Shown: in pieces, positions 1-5,871 of the stretch
Layout of the letters: each line of letters starts with the position of its first letter
Position numbering within the stretch: the stretch's first letter is position 1
The notes under the pieces: model-generated
Databases searched by the model: none
Seen by the model: the letters and a program-made list of their open reading frames with translations, nothing else
Told to the model about the DNA's origin: nothing
Made by a program: the position numbers and the translations under genes
Assembly: GCA_903896915.1 (NCBI GenBank)
Contig: CAITZN010000518.1
Span: 1 to 5,911 of the forward strand
DNA: 5,911 bases
Direction: 5' to 3'
Source: an uncultured bacterium
GTDB lineage: Bacteria; Desulfobacterota; Desulfobulbia; Desulfobulbales; Desulfobulbaceae

Positions 1-189
1 GCTGGTTGGCAACACACCGAACAGCAGCAGATAGGCCGTTTCCATGTAGGAGGATCTGTCGGCCAGGTCTTCAATACGATAACCGCGATATATCAACACC
101 CCTTTTTCGCCGTCAATAAAACTGATCGCGGAATCGGCGACAGTGACACCTCGCAACCCCGTATTCTTCACTCGAATTTCTTCACTCAT
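1..189 (-). CDS. gltA: Citrate synthase, N-terminal part (runs off left edge)
   Basis: The 63 codons visible from the ATG at 189 encode a citrate synthase N-terminus. The diagnostic stretch is IDGEKGVLIYRGYRIEDLA at about residues 25-43, followed by the YLLLFGVLPT helix. Citrate synthase condenses acetyl-CoA and oxaloacetate in the cytoplasm at the entry of the TCA cycle. The catalytic His and Asp residues lie outside the window, so 2-methylcitrate synthase, which has a very similar N-terminus, cannot be excluded. The start is supported by a strong GGAGG Shine-Dalgarno (plus-strand CCTCC at 196-200) six bases upstream. The gene lies 93 nt downstream of the PerM-type gene on the same strand. 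I saw no convincing promoter or intrinsic terminator in that gap, so read-through from upstream is possible. The gene is cut by the window edge, not visibly broken. Confidence 0.85.
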   Translation of the reverse strand, partial: MSEEIRVKNTGLRGVTVADSAISFIDGEKGVLIYRGYRIEDLADRSSYMETAYLLLFGVLPTS

Positions 190-276
190 AGCATTCCTCC
201 ACACATATTTTACGTTCGGATACTCAATCAGGGGGTCATGTTGTCTCTTCTGTCGGCAACTTTTCCATCTAGGTCA

Positions 277-292
277 CCTCGCTCAAGCGAGG
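277..292. repeat. Perfect hairpin overlapping the stop codon of the PerM-type gene
   Basis: CCTCGCT-CA-AGCGAGG is a perfect inverted repeat with 7-base arms. It folds as a 6-bp stem with a TCAA (minus strand TTGA) tetraloop. It contains the TGA stop of the gene ending at 283. Outer CAC/GTG bases could extend the stem across a GG bulge. No T-run follows in either direction, so it does not look like an intrinsic terminator. It could protect the mRNA 3' end or act in partial termination before the citrate synthase gene; both are inferences. Confidence 0.45.
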
Positions 293-1443
293 GGTGGAGG
301 GCCGCTCTCTTCTTTTTCCCGCTCTTCAGTGATGGGCAGCAGGGGCTCCAGTGTGGAGGCCTCCTTTTTACCAGAATTAAAGAGAGGGCCGACATCGGGC
401 AGGTAGGCCTCAAAAGCCTTGCCGTAAATTTCCCAGATGGTGATGAACAGAGCCGCGATGATCGGGCCGAGGATAATCCCCAGCATGCCAAACATGCTAA
501 TGCCACCCAGGGTGCCAAAAAAAACGAACAGATCGTGCATCTCGGTGTCTTTGCCAACCAGACGCGGGCGCAGGACATTATCGAGATTGCCGACGATAGC
601 GCCGCAGAGCACCGCCAGGATACCCACGCCTACAAAATCTCCCTGCAGGGCCAGGATGACCAAGGCAGGTAGCCAGACAATCGCCGATCCAACAACGGGA
701 ATGATCGACAGCACCGCCATGATGGTTCCCCAGAACACCGGCCCCTGAATACCGGCCAAGGCAAAGGCCAGGCCGCAGATAACCCCCTGGGTGGCGCCGA
801 TAATCAGCGTCCCTTTCAGGGTTGCTGCCGTTACCGAGGTGAAGCGCCGCAACAGCAGTTGTTCATCACGGTCTTGCAAGGGCAGGAAATAGAGGATTTT
901 GGTGAGCAGCACCTTGCCCATGGTGAGGAAATAAAACATGACGTAGAGCATGATGACACTGCTGAACACGGCATTCACCGTGAGTTTGGTCACCGAGGAG
1001 AGGCTGTTGATGAGAAACGAGGAAATGTTGCCAACCACCATACCAGCCTTTTCGATGATGACCGCACGGTAGGGAAGAATTTCGTGGTAATAAGGAAATT
1101 TCTCCATATAGGCCGTAATCGCGGTCGGTTCATGGATAAAAGCCTGAACCCACGGAGTGACCGATTGGCTGACGCTGATTGCCTGACCGACCACCACCCC
1201 GATCAAGATCGAGAGCGGCGCCAGCACCAGGAAGATAATAGCGATGATGACCAGTAGTGAGGCAAGATTCTCCCGGCCTCCGATCTTGGCCGTCAACCGA
1301 CGATGAACCGGACTGAGCATGGCTGAGAACAGGCCGGCCATGAACATCGGCATGAGAAACTGCCGGATCATATTGAGGAAAAGGACCGAGATTAACAGTA
1401 CCAGAACCAGCAGTATGCTTTTATTGATCAGTTCCCGTTTCAT
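283..1443 (-). CDS. AI-2E family transporter (PerM/UPF0118 membrane protein)
   Basis: This is a 386-residue polytopic inner-membrane protein of the AI-2E transporter family (UPF0118; relatives are E. coli PerM, YdiK and TqsA). Hydrophobic segments lie at about residues 9-30, 60-86, 155-176, 205-235, 237-262, 264-288 and 305-338. A larger extracytoplasmic region sits between roughly 88 and 150. Family hallmarks are PVVGSAIVWLPA near 249-260, the NVLRPRLVG segment near 289-297, and the glycine-rich LGGISMFGMLGIILGP stretch near 312-327. The C-terminal 35 residues are polar and proline/glutamate-rich, probably a cytosolic tail. TqsA exports autoinducer-2, but other members have been linked to ion antiport or have no known substrate, so a quorum-sensing role should not be assumed. 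The ATG at 1443 has an AAAGAG ribosome site (1451-1456) seven bases away. The gene lies 73 nt downstream of bioA and could be cotranscribed with it. I saw no clear promoter of its own. Confidence 0.88.
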   Translation of the reverse strand: MKRELINKSILLVLVLLISVLFLNMIRQFLMPMFMAGLFSAMLSPVHRRLTAKIGGRENLASLLVIIAIIFLVLAPLSILIGVVVGQAISVSQSVTPWVQAFIHEPTAITAYMEKFPYYHEILPYRAVIIEKAGMVVGNISSFLINSLSSVTKLTVNAVFSSVIMLYVMFYFLTMGKVLLTKILYFLPLQDRDEQLLLRRFTSVTAATLKGTLIIGATQGVICGLAFALAGIQGPVFWGTIMAVLSIIPVVGSAIVWLPALVILALQGDFVGVGILAVLCGAIVGNLDNVLRPRLVGKDTEMHDLFVFFGTLGGISMFGMLGIILGPIIAALFITIWEIYGKAFEAYLPDVGPLFNSGKKEASTLEPLLPITEEREKEESGPPPLA

Positions 1444-1516
1444 CAGATAGCTCTTTTAGAGATGGTATATCAGTGGTTAACCGCGCCCCTTGGCATCACA
1501 AAACGGTCAAGAAGGA

Positions 1517-2806
1517 CTAAGGAAAGTGTATGGAGCCTGCCGCCCTAACCAGCGCCGCTGTCAAGCTGGACAGGTCGTCCGGCTCAATGATGAACGGCGG
1601 CATGAGATAGAGCAAGCGGCCAAAGGGGCGAATCCAGACGCCTTGTTCCACAAAAAAATGCTGGAGCACCGCCATGTCAACCGGCTCTTTGGTCTCGATC
1701 ACCCCTATAGCCCCCAGCACCCGGACATCGGCCACGGTCGGCAAGGTCCGGGCTGGCTCCAGCTCCACGGCCAACTGACGGCCAATGGCGGTCACCCGCT
1801 CCTGCCAGGGACTGTCCAGCAGCAGCCGGATCGAGGCACAGGCGACATGGCAGGCAAGCGGGTTGCCCATGAAGGTCGGACCATGCATGAACACCCCGGG
1901 CGGATTGTTGGAGATGGTGGTGGCCACCTCGATGGTGGCCAGGGTCGCTGCCAGGGACAGATAACCGCCGGTAATCGCCTTGCCCACGCACATGATATCC
2001 GGGGCCACCCCGGCATGTTCTGCGGCAAAGAGCGTACCGGTACGGCCAAAGCCGGTCGCTATCTCATCAAAAATCAGCAGGACCCCGTAACGGTCGCAGA
2101 GTTGCCGCAAACCGCGCAGATATTTGGCATGATAAAACCACATGCCGCCGGCACCCTGGACAATCGGCTCAATAATGACGGCCGCCACCTCCTGGTGCCG
2201 GGTGGCAAGCAGCTGTTCCATTGCCGCCAATTCCTGCCCGTCCCAGCTGCCGTCGAAACGGCAGCGCGGCCGAGGGGCGAAGAGCTGTTGTGGCAGGGAA
2301 TGCTCAAACAGGGAATGCATGCCGGTGACCGGGTCGCAGACCGACATGGCGTGGAAGGTGTCGCCATGGTAGCCGCCGCGGACGGTCACGACACGGTGTT
2401 TTGCCGGTTGTCCCGACGCCTGCCAGAACTGGAGCGCCATCTTCAAGGCCACCTCCACGCTCACCGAGCCGGAATCGCAGAGAAAGACTTTATCAAGCGG
2501 GTCGGGGCTCATCTGCACCAGGAGCCGGGCCAACTCAACCGCCGGAGCATGGGTGAGGCCGCCGAACATGACATGCGACATCCGCCCCACCTGCTCCTGC
2601 AACGCCCGGTCAAGCACCGGATGACCATAGCCGTGGATAGCGCACCACCAGGACGACATACCGTCGATCAATTCCCGGCCATCCGCCAGCCTGATCCGCA
2701 CACCCGAGGCCGAAGCCACCGGATAAACGGGTAGCGGCTTGGTCGTGGAGGTGTAGGGGTGCCAGAGATGTTCCCGGTCGAACTGGAGCAGTTCTTCGGT
2801 CTGCAT
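1517..2806 (-). CDS. bioA: Adenosylmethionine-8-amino-7-oxononanoate aminotransferase
   Basis: BioA is a PLP-dependent class III aminotransferase that uses S-adenosylmethionine as amino donor to convert 7-keto-8-aminopelargonate to 7,8-diaminopelargonate, the step before dethiobiotin synthesis. The product from the ATG at 2806 has 429 residues, the same length as E. coli BioA. Visible family features are the active-site SSWW (51-54), GGYHGDT (144-150) with the tyrosine that stacks on PLP, the [13 protein letters not shown] block (245-257) with the cofactor aspartate D247, the PLP lysine K276 in [20 protein letters not shown] (308-318), and R393 in RPFG, the expected substrate-carboxylate arginine. 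The open frame extends upstream to 2926, but that would add 40 non-homologous residues overlapping bioB. M at 2806 is chosen because the family starts there. The gap from the bioB stop is 4 nt and no good Shine-Dalgarno is visible, so translation is probably coupled to bioB. No missing catalytic residue was seen. Confidence 0.95.
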   Translation of the reverse strand: MQTEELLQFDREHLWHPYTSTTKPLPVYPVASASGVRIRLADGRELIDGMSSWWCAIHGYGHPVLDRALQEQVGRMSHVMFGGLTHAPAVELARLLVQMSPDPLDKVFLCDSGSVSVEVALKMALQFWQASGQPAKHRVVTVRGGYHGDTFHAMSVCDPVTGMHSLFEHSLPQQLFAPRPRCRFDGSWDGQELAAMEQLLATRHQEVAAVIIEPIVQGAGGMWFYHAKYLRGLRQLCDRYGVLLIFDEIATGFGRTGTLFAAEHAGVAPDIMCVGKAITGGYLSLAATLATIEVATTISNNPPGVFMHGPTFMGNPLACHVACASIRLLLDSPWQERVTAIGRQLAVELEPARTLPTVADVRVLGAIGVIETKEPVDMAVLQHFFVEQGVWIRPFGRLLYLMPPFIIEPDDLSSLTAALVRAAGSIHFP

Positions 2807-2810
2807 GGGG

Positions 2811-3779
2811 TTAGGGCCGCTCAAAGGTGAAGCCCATGGCGGCGAGGTGGTGGAGATCCCCAGCGATGCCGGTGCCGTCGGTGGTGAGAAAGTTACCGAC
2901 AATGGCCCCATTGGCGCCAGCGGCAAAACATTGATACTGCGCCTCGCCCAGTTGCTGCCGGCCTCCGGCCATACGGATTACCGCATCCGGGTTGATGAAC
3001 CGGAACAGGGCCACCGTGGTCAGAACTTCAGCAAGGGTCAGGGGGGTGAGCTCGGCCAGCGGCGTGCCGGCAATAGGGGTGAGGATGTTGACCGGGATTG
3101 ATTTGACGGCCAATTCACGCAGCTCAAAGGCCATGTCGATGCGGTCCTCCATGGATTCGCCCATACCGATAATGCCGCCCGAGCAGAGCGACATCCCGGC
3201 CCGGCGGGCCAGCTCCAGAGTCTCGACCTTTTCCTCCCAGGTATGGGTGGTGCAGACTTTTGGGAAAAAACCTTTGCTTGCTTCCAGATTGCAGTGATAC
3301 CGGCGGACCCCGGCCGCATAGAGGCCGTCGGCAATCTCCTCGTCCAAAAGTCCGGCGGAGGCGCAGAACAAGAGCGAGGTAGTTGCCGCCATCTGCTGGT
3401 AGAGCTCTGTCAATTCGGCCACCGAGGTCGCAGAGAGGCTACGGCCGCTGGTCACCAGGGAAAGCCGGTGAACGCCGAAGTCATCGTTATCCTTGGCCTG
3501 GGTCAGAGCCTCCTCTTCGGGGATAACCTTGTAGGTATCGATGCCGGTATGGTGCCGGGCCGACTGGGCGCAGAACCGGCAATTTTCTGTGCAGTTGCCG
3601 CTCTTGGCGTTGATAATCGAGCAGAGATCGAAGTGGTTGCCCAGAAAATAGCTGCGGATGGCGTCTGCTGCCCGGTAGAGTTCCTGCTGATCGCCGTCGA
3701 GCAGTTGCAGCGCAGTTTGCCGGTCTATCTGCCCACCCGTGAGGATCGTTTGGTGTGCTTGGTGTACGATGGTATCCAT
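2811..3779 (-). CDS. bioB: Biotin synthase (radical SAM), anaerobe-type cysteine pattern
   Basis: BioB inserts sulfur into dethiobiotin to make biotin, using a radical-SAM [4Fe-4S] cluster and an auxiliary Fe-S cluster as sulfur source. The 322-residue protein has the CxxxCxxC motif at C63, C67 and C70 ([15 protein letters not shown]), preceded by [10 protein letters not shown]. Further landmarks are C139, [20 protein letters not shown] (161-180), [12 protein letters not shown] (198-209), [11 protein letters not shown] (231-241) and the conserved R269 in [10 protein letters not shown]. Compared with E. coli BioB from memory, C139, C199 and R269 match C128, C188 and R260. The position matching C97 is S107, at identical spacing from the CxxxCxxC motif. 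Extra cysteines appear at C163 and C176. The ATG at 3779 is the family-typical start, 21 nt after the preceding stop. The Shine-Dalgarno is poor. It is the third gene of a four-gene cluster and immediately precedes bioA. Confidence 0.95.
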   Translation of the reverse strand: MDTIVHQAHQTILTGGQIDRQTALQLLDGDQQELYRAADAIRSYFLGNHFDLCSIINAKSGNCTENCRFCAQSARHHTGIDTYKVIPEEEALTQAKDNDDFGVHRLSLVTSGRSLSATSVAELTELYQQMAATTSLLFCASAGLLDEEIADGLYAAGVRRYHCNLEASKGFFPKVCTTHTWEEKVETLELARRAGMSLCSGGIIGMGESMEDRIDMAFELRELAVKSIPVNILTPIAGTPLAELTPLTLAEVLTTVALFRFINPDAVIRMAGGRQQLGEAQYQCFAAGANGAIVGNFLTTDGTGIAGDLHHLAAMGFTFERP

Positions 3780-3800
3780 AATTCTATAGGTGAGAGGGAA

Positions 3801-4424
3801 TTACTCCCGATTGGTTTTGATATCCTTGGGCGGACCATTCACGATCATCTCTGCGATAGTCAGCTTGATTTTGGGCAAAAGGCCCCGACGATCGCCGAGA
3901 AATCGGGTCTCGAGTTGCGCCAGCCGCTGATAAAGGATGGTCCGGTCCATGGCCGGAGCATCGGTCTCCACGGCATAAGAGGCGTTAACCACCTCCTGAC
4001 AGCGGAAACATCCGGGAAAGCGGAGATGCTGGCCGTCCGGGCGGGTCAGAGTCGCCGGGACGCCATGGGTCCGACAGATCATCAGCCGGTGCGTGTAGAG
4101 TCCGCAGAGTCCTTGATCGTTGAGCGGACACATCACCTGAGGCCGCTCCCCCCGGGCAAGCTGGACACGGCTTTGCTCTACATATTCCTTGGCTCGTTGG
4201 ATGATGCGATCCAAGCGGACATCGTCCAGAGCGCGGATACCCTCCCACAGGTAAGCCCATTCGCTGTACGTATGATGGAGGAAATAGGAATCGCAGCAAT
4301 TGTCCGGACACCCCTGACAGGTTAGGGAAATCGCTCCGGCGACCTGATCATAATCCAAGGCCATGGAGGCATAAATCTCGCCGATTTCGCAGGAGAGTGC
4401 CGGTGGTAAAAACAGTTCTTTCAT
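3801..4424 (-). CDS. YkgJ-type cysteine-cluster protein (putative metal or Fe-S binding)
   Basis: This 207-residue soluble protein resembles the YkgJ / CxxCxxCC family, predicted to chelate zinc or iron; no biochemical function is established. Its ten cysteines are mostly grouped: C36-x2-C39-x3-C43-C44 (CQGCPDNCC), C99-x7-C107 in CPLNDQGLCGLY, C117 in MICRTHG, and C139-x2-C142 in FPGCFRC. C12 stands alone. The phrase CxLYxHRxxxCRxxG at 107-121 is the usual second signature of the family. No signal peptide or membrane segment is visible, so it is probably cytoplasmic. The ATG at 4424 is supported by a GGTGG site (plus-strand 4435-4439) ten bases upstream that abuts the stop codon of the AMMECR1 gene, which suggests coupled translation. 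It lies 15 nt after that gene and 21 nt before bioB. This context hints at a metal or cluster-related role near BioB, which is inference only. Confidence 0.8.
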   Translation of the reverse strand: MKELFLPPALSCEIGEIYASMALDYDQVAGAISLTCQGCPDNCCDSYFLHHTYSEWAYLWEGIRALDDVRLDRIIQRAKEYVEQSRVQLARGERPQVMCPLNDQGLCGLYTHRLMICRTHGVPATLTRPDGQHLRFPGCFRCQEVVNASYAVETDAPAMDRTILYQRLAQLETRFLGDRRGLLPKIKLTIAEMIVNGPPKDIKTNRE

Positions 4425-4439
4425 GATCGTCTTCCCACC

Positions 4440-5012
4440 TTAGCGGGGTTCCTCAAAGGATTGCACCTGGTAGATAAAAATCTGCAGCGTCCCAGAACGC
4501 CAGGCTCCGTCTGCTAGACCAGCCTTGCGACAGAGATGCCCGAGAAACTGCTCGGGGGTCGGCAGCTGTTGCCACACCTGCGGTAAAAAGGTGGCACTCG
4601 CATTCCCCGACCCCTTGAGGATGACACCGTCAATCCCAGGCCGCAAGCGTCTGGTCAATTCGTCTGCGGTTGCGTAGATCAGCGACTGCGGATCGGTCAG
4701 GACAGAAATCTCGACGTGGAGATCCGGCAACTCGGCTGCTGTCAGCGGCGTAAACCGGGAATCATGGAACGCTGCACTGAGGCTATTGCGCCTTATGCCA
4801 TCGCATATACTCTCCATGGCAACAAGACTGCCGATGCACCCCCGCAGGTCGCGCCGTTTGTGCAGGGTGACGAACACCCCTCTTTTCTCGAGAAAAGCCG
4901 GATCATTAAGCTCGTCCGCCGGCACCGTGGCGCTGGTTTCGCCGCCCAGATGATCTTCTATCTGTTGCCTCGCCAAACGTAGGAGTATTTCTCCCTGTTG
5001 TTTCGTGAGCAT
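4440..5012 (-). CDS. amrA: AMMECR1-domain protein (AmmeMemoRadiSam system protein A)
   Basis: This 190-residue protein is a single AMMECR1 domain. The signature LRGCIGSL is at 56-63. It is followed by a run of typical blocks: AAFHDSRFTPLT (80-91), LHVEISVL (98-105), GVILKGSG (129-136), TFLPQVWQQLP (141-151) and FLGHLCRKAGL (156-166). The family is widespread in bacteria, archaea and eukaryotes, and in prokaryotes it often sits with a MEMO1-like protein and a radical SAM protein. Its molecular activity is not established. Here neither partner is in the window. The ATG at 5012 has a good AGAGGA site (plus-strand 5019-5024) six bases upstream, and a promoter lies just ahead at 5052-5079. It is the first gene of the apparent four-gene unit leading to bioB and bioA. 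The symbol follows common annotation usage and carries no functional claim. Confidence 0.9.
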   Translation of the reverse strand: MLTKQQGEILLRLARQQIEDHLGGETSATVPADELNDPAFLEKRGVFVTLHKRRDLRGCIGSLVAMESICDGIRRNSLSAAFHDSRFTPLTAAELPDLHVEISVLTDPQSLIYATADELTRRLRPGIDGVILKGSGNASATFLPQVWQQLPTPEQFLGHLCRKAGLADGAWRSGTLQIFIYQVQSFEEPR

Positions 5013-5051
5013 GTCGTATCCTCTGCTGATCCCGTTAATAAAAAGGCTTTT

Positions 5052-5079
5052 ACTCTATTTCACAGGTTTTTCCTGTCAA
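5052..5079 (-). promoter_or_regulatory. Predicted sigma70-type promoter for the AMMECR1-ykgJ-bioBA cluster
   Basis: On the minus strand a perfect -35 TTGACA (5079-5074) is followed after 16 bases by TAGAGT (5057-5052, four of six matches to TATAAT). The predicted transcription start is near 5045, which gives a leader of about 33 nt before the ATG at 5012. It is the only convincing promoter seen upstream of the cluster and lies in the gene-free stretch 5013-5235. Confidence 0.6.
5062..5076. promoter_or_regulatory. Dyad ACAGG-N5-CCTGT overlapping the -35 element (possible operator)
   Basis: The 15-base inverted repeat with 5-base arms and an A/T centre (TTTTT on the plus strand) covers the spacer and three bases of the -35 hexamer of the predicted promoter. 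A repressor bound here would block RNA polymerase. It does not resemble the BirA, BioR or BioQ operators I recall, so no regulator is assigned. Five-base arms can occur by chance. Confidence 0.3.
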
Positions 5080-5235
5080 TACAATAATGACCGGAGACAG
5101 GGAATCAAGCCGGAGCGGCCACATTGGAGGTACCGGACGGAAGCGCCCTGCAAGACATGGGCGAGCGGGTGGGACAGAGGTGACAGCAAACACGAAACCG
5201 TCACAAAAGAGAGAATAATACAACAGCAAGGTGGT

Positions 5236-5754
5236 TTACCGGGGGAGCCCTAACCCCTTGAGAGAGAGTTCTCCCGTGGATTTGAAAGGTACTTCTTTCT
5301 GAAACCCACGTGTGCTCACGCCAACAGTTCCCCGCAGGGTATAGGCCAGTTGTTTCCCTTTCGATGTTGTCGTATCTGCGGTGTGCATCAGGTCGACCAC
5401 CGAGGCAATGATGTCGAGCACCGAGGCATACACGGTAACCGGAATGAGCAGGGTGTCGCGGGCCGGAACACTCAGCTTGCTGTCGGCGATACCGCTGGCG
5501 AAATGACGGCCGTCAATTTCCAGATCACAGTTGACGGCATGCAGGTCGAGGGGAACATCGTTGGGGTTAATCACCCGTAACTTAATCAGAAAAACTCCTT
5601 CCAGCGCCTTAATATCCTGAATCTGAATATCGGCGACGGAAATTTTGGGATCTTCCTTCAGCCCAGACATCCCAGCACAGCCGTTCAAAAAGAGGAGCGT
5701 GGAAAAAAGAACAAGATAACCAAATAGTGTTGATTGCAATTTAGGGATATGCAT
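5236..5754 (-). CDS. LEA14/WHy-type lipoprotein (LEA type 2 family)
   Basis: This 172-residue protein has a lipoprotein signal: a basic start, a hydrophobic stretch at about 10-23 and a lipobox LNGC with the acylated cysteine at C26. The next residue is alanine, so there is no Asp+2 inner-membrane retention signal and an outer-membrane, periplasm-facing location is expected. Residues 38-165 look like one LEA_2/WHy domain. They include the characteristic VINPNDVPLDL (61-71) with the NPN turn, then DLEIDGRHFASG (77-88) and a beta-rich remainder ending in PFKSTGELSL. In plants this fold is linked to desiccation and stress; the role of bacterial lipoprotein members is unknown. The ATG at 5754 has an AAGGA site (plus-strand 5761-5765) six bases upstream. 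It is transcribed away from the tRNA-Ser and appears to be monocistronic or the end of its own unit, because a promoter for the next gene follows. Confidence 0.85.
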   Translation of the reverse strand: MHIPKLQSTLFGYLVLFSTLLFLNGCAGMSGLKEDPKISVADIQIQDIKALEGVFLIKLRVINPNDVPLDLHAVNCDLEIDGRHFASGIADSKLSVPARDTLLIPVTVYASVLDIIASVVDLMHTADTTTSKGKQLAYTLRGTVGVSTRGFQKEVPFKSTGELSLKGLGLPR

Positions 5755-5786
5755 AGTCGTTCCTTCGTAAAAGTGACAGAGCTTGT

Positions 5787-5815
5787 TGTTTAACCACAGG
5801 AAATTACAAAGTCAA
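5787..5815 (-). promoter_or_regulatory. Possible promoter for the LEA-type lipoprotein gene
   Basis: On the minus strand TTGACT (5815-5810, five of six matches) is followed after 17 bases by TAAACA (5792-5787, three of six). The start of transcription would be near 5780, about 26 nt before the ATG at 5754. The -10 element is weak. The -35 lies only 16 bases from the -35 of the divergent tRNA promoter. Confidence 0.4.
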
Positions 5816-5831
5816 CATCTCGATGGAACTA

Positions 5832-5860
5832 TTGACGTTCCGCCGAGAACACAGTATCAA
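5832..5860 (+). promoter_or_regulatory. Predicted promoter of tRNA-Ser(CGA)
   Basis: TTGACG (5832-5837, five of six) and TATCAA (5855-5860, four of six) are separated by exactly 17 bases. Transcription would start around 5867, a few bases before the mature 5' end at 5872. The discriminator after the -10 is GC-rich (tatgctgccg), as is common for stringently controlled stable-RNA promoters. Confidence 0.6.
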
Positions 5861-5871
5861 TATGCTGCCGT

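Larger units (their letters stand above)
5013..5235. other. Gene-free stretch between the LEA-type lipoprotein gene and the AMMECR1 gene
   Basis: The 223 bases hold the leftward promoter described separately and, around its predicted start site, a short dyad AAAAG-G-CTTTT (5041-5051). CGCCC/GGGCG (5144-5148 with 5159-5163) could form a weak 5-bp hairpin with a 10-nt loop, but no T-run follows it in either direction. I saw no coding region with family features, no RNA gene and no clear intrinsic terminator for the lipoprotein gene. Confidence 0.5.

Noticed and set aside
1475..1482. GGTTAACC palindrome between bioA and the AI-2E family gene, reminiscent of half of a BirA-type operator.
   Set aside because: There is no second half-site at the expected spacing and no promoter around it.
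1919..1928. GGTGGCCACC palindrome with a nearby repeated GGTGGCC.
   Set aside because: It lies within bioA and is explained by codons for alanine, threonine and valine; no sign of a binding site.
1490..2734. A 414-codon open frame on the plus strand opposite bioA.
   Set aside because: It is fully antisense to a confidently identified gene, its product is rich in His, Gln, Arg and Gly without any recognisable domain, and it has no ribosome site. Long antisense frames are expected opposite GC-rich genes.
3243..4325. A 360-codon open frame on the plus strand opposite bioB and the cysteine-cluster gene.
   Set aside because: It crosses two real genes and their spacer on the other strand, and its translation shows no family features.
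5110..5140. GCCGGAGCGG near 5109-5118 also occurs in the tRNA-Ser at 5880-5889, suggesting a tRNA remnant.
   Set aside because: The similarity does not extend through the anticodon arm and the flanking bases do not fold like a tRNA; a shared 10-mer is weak evidence of a remnant.
5005..5253. An 82-codon plus-strand frame covering the gap between the AMMECR1 and lipoprotein genes.
   Set aside because: It overlaps the start of the AMMECR1 gene and the end of the lipoprotein gene, covers a predicted promoter, and has a low-complexity, non-homologous-looking product.
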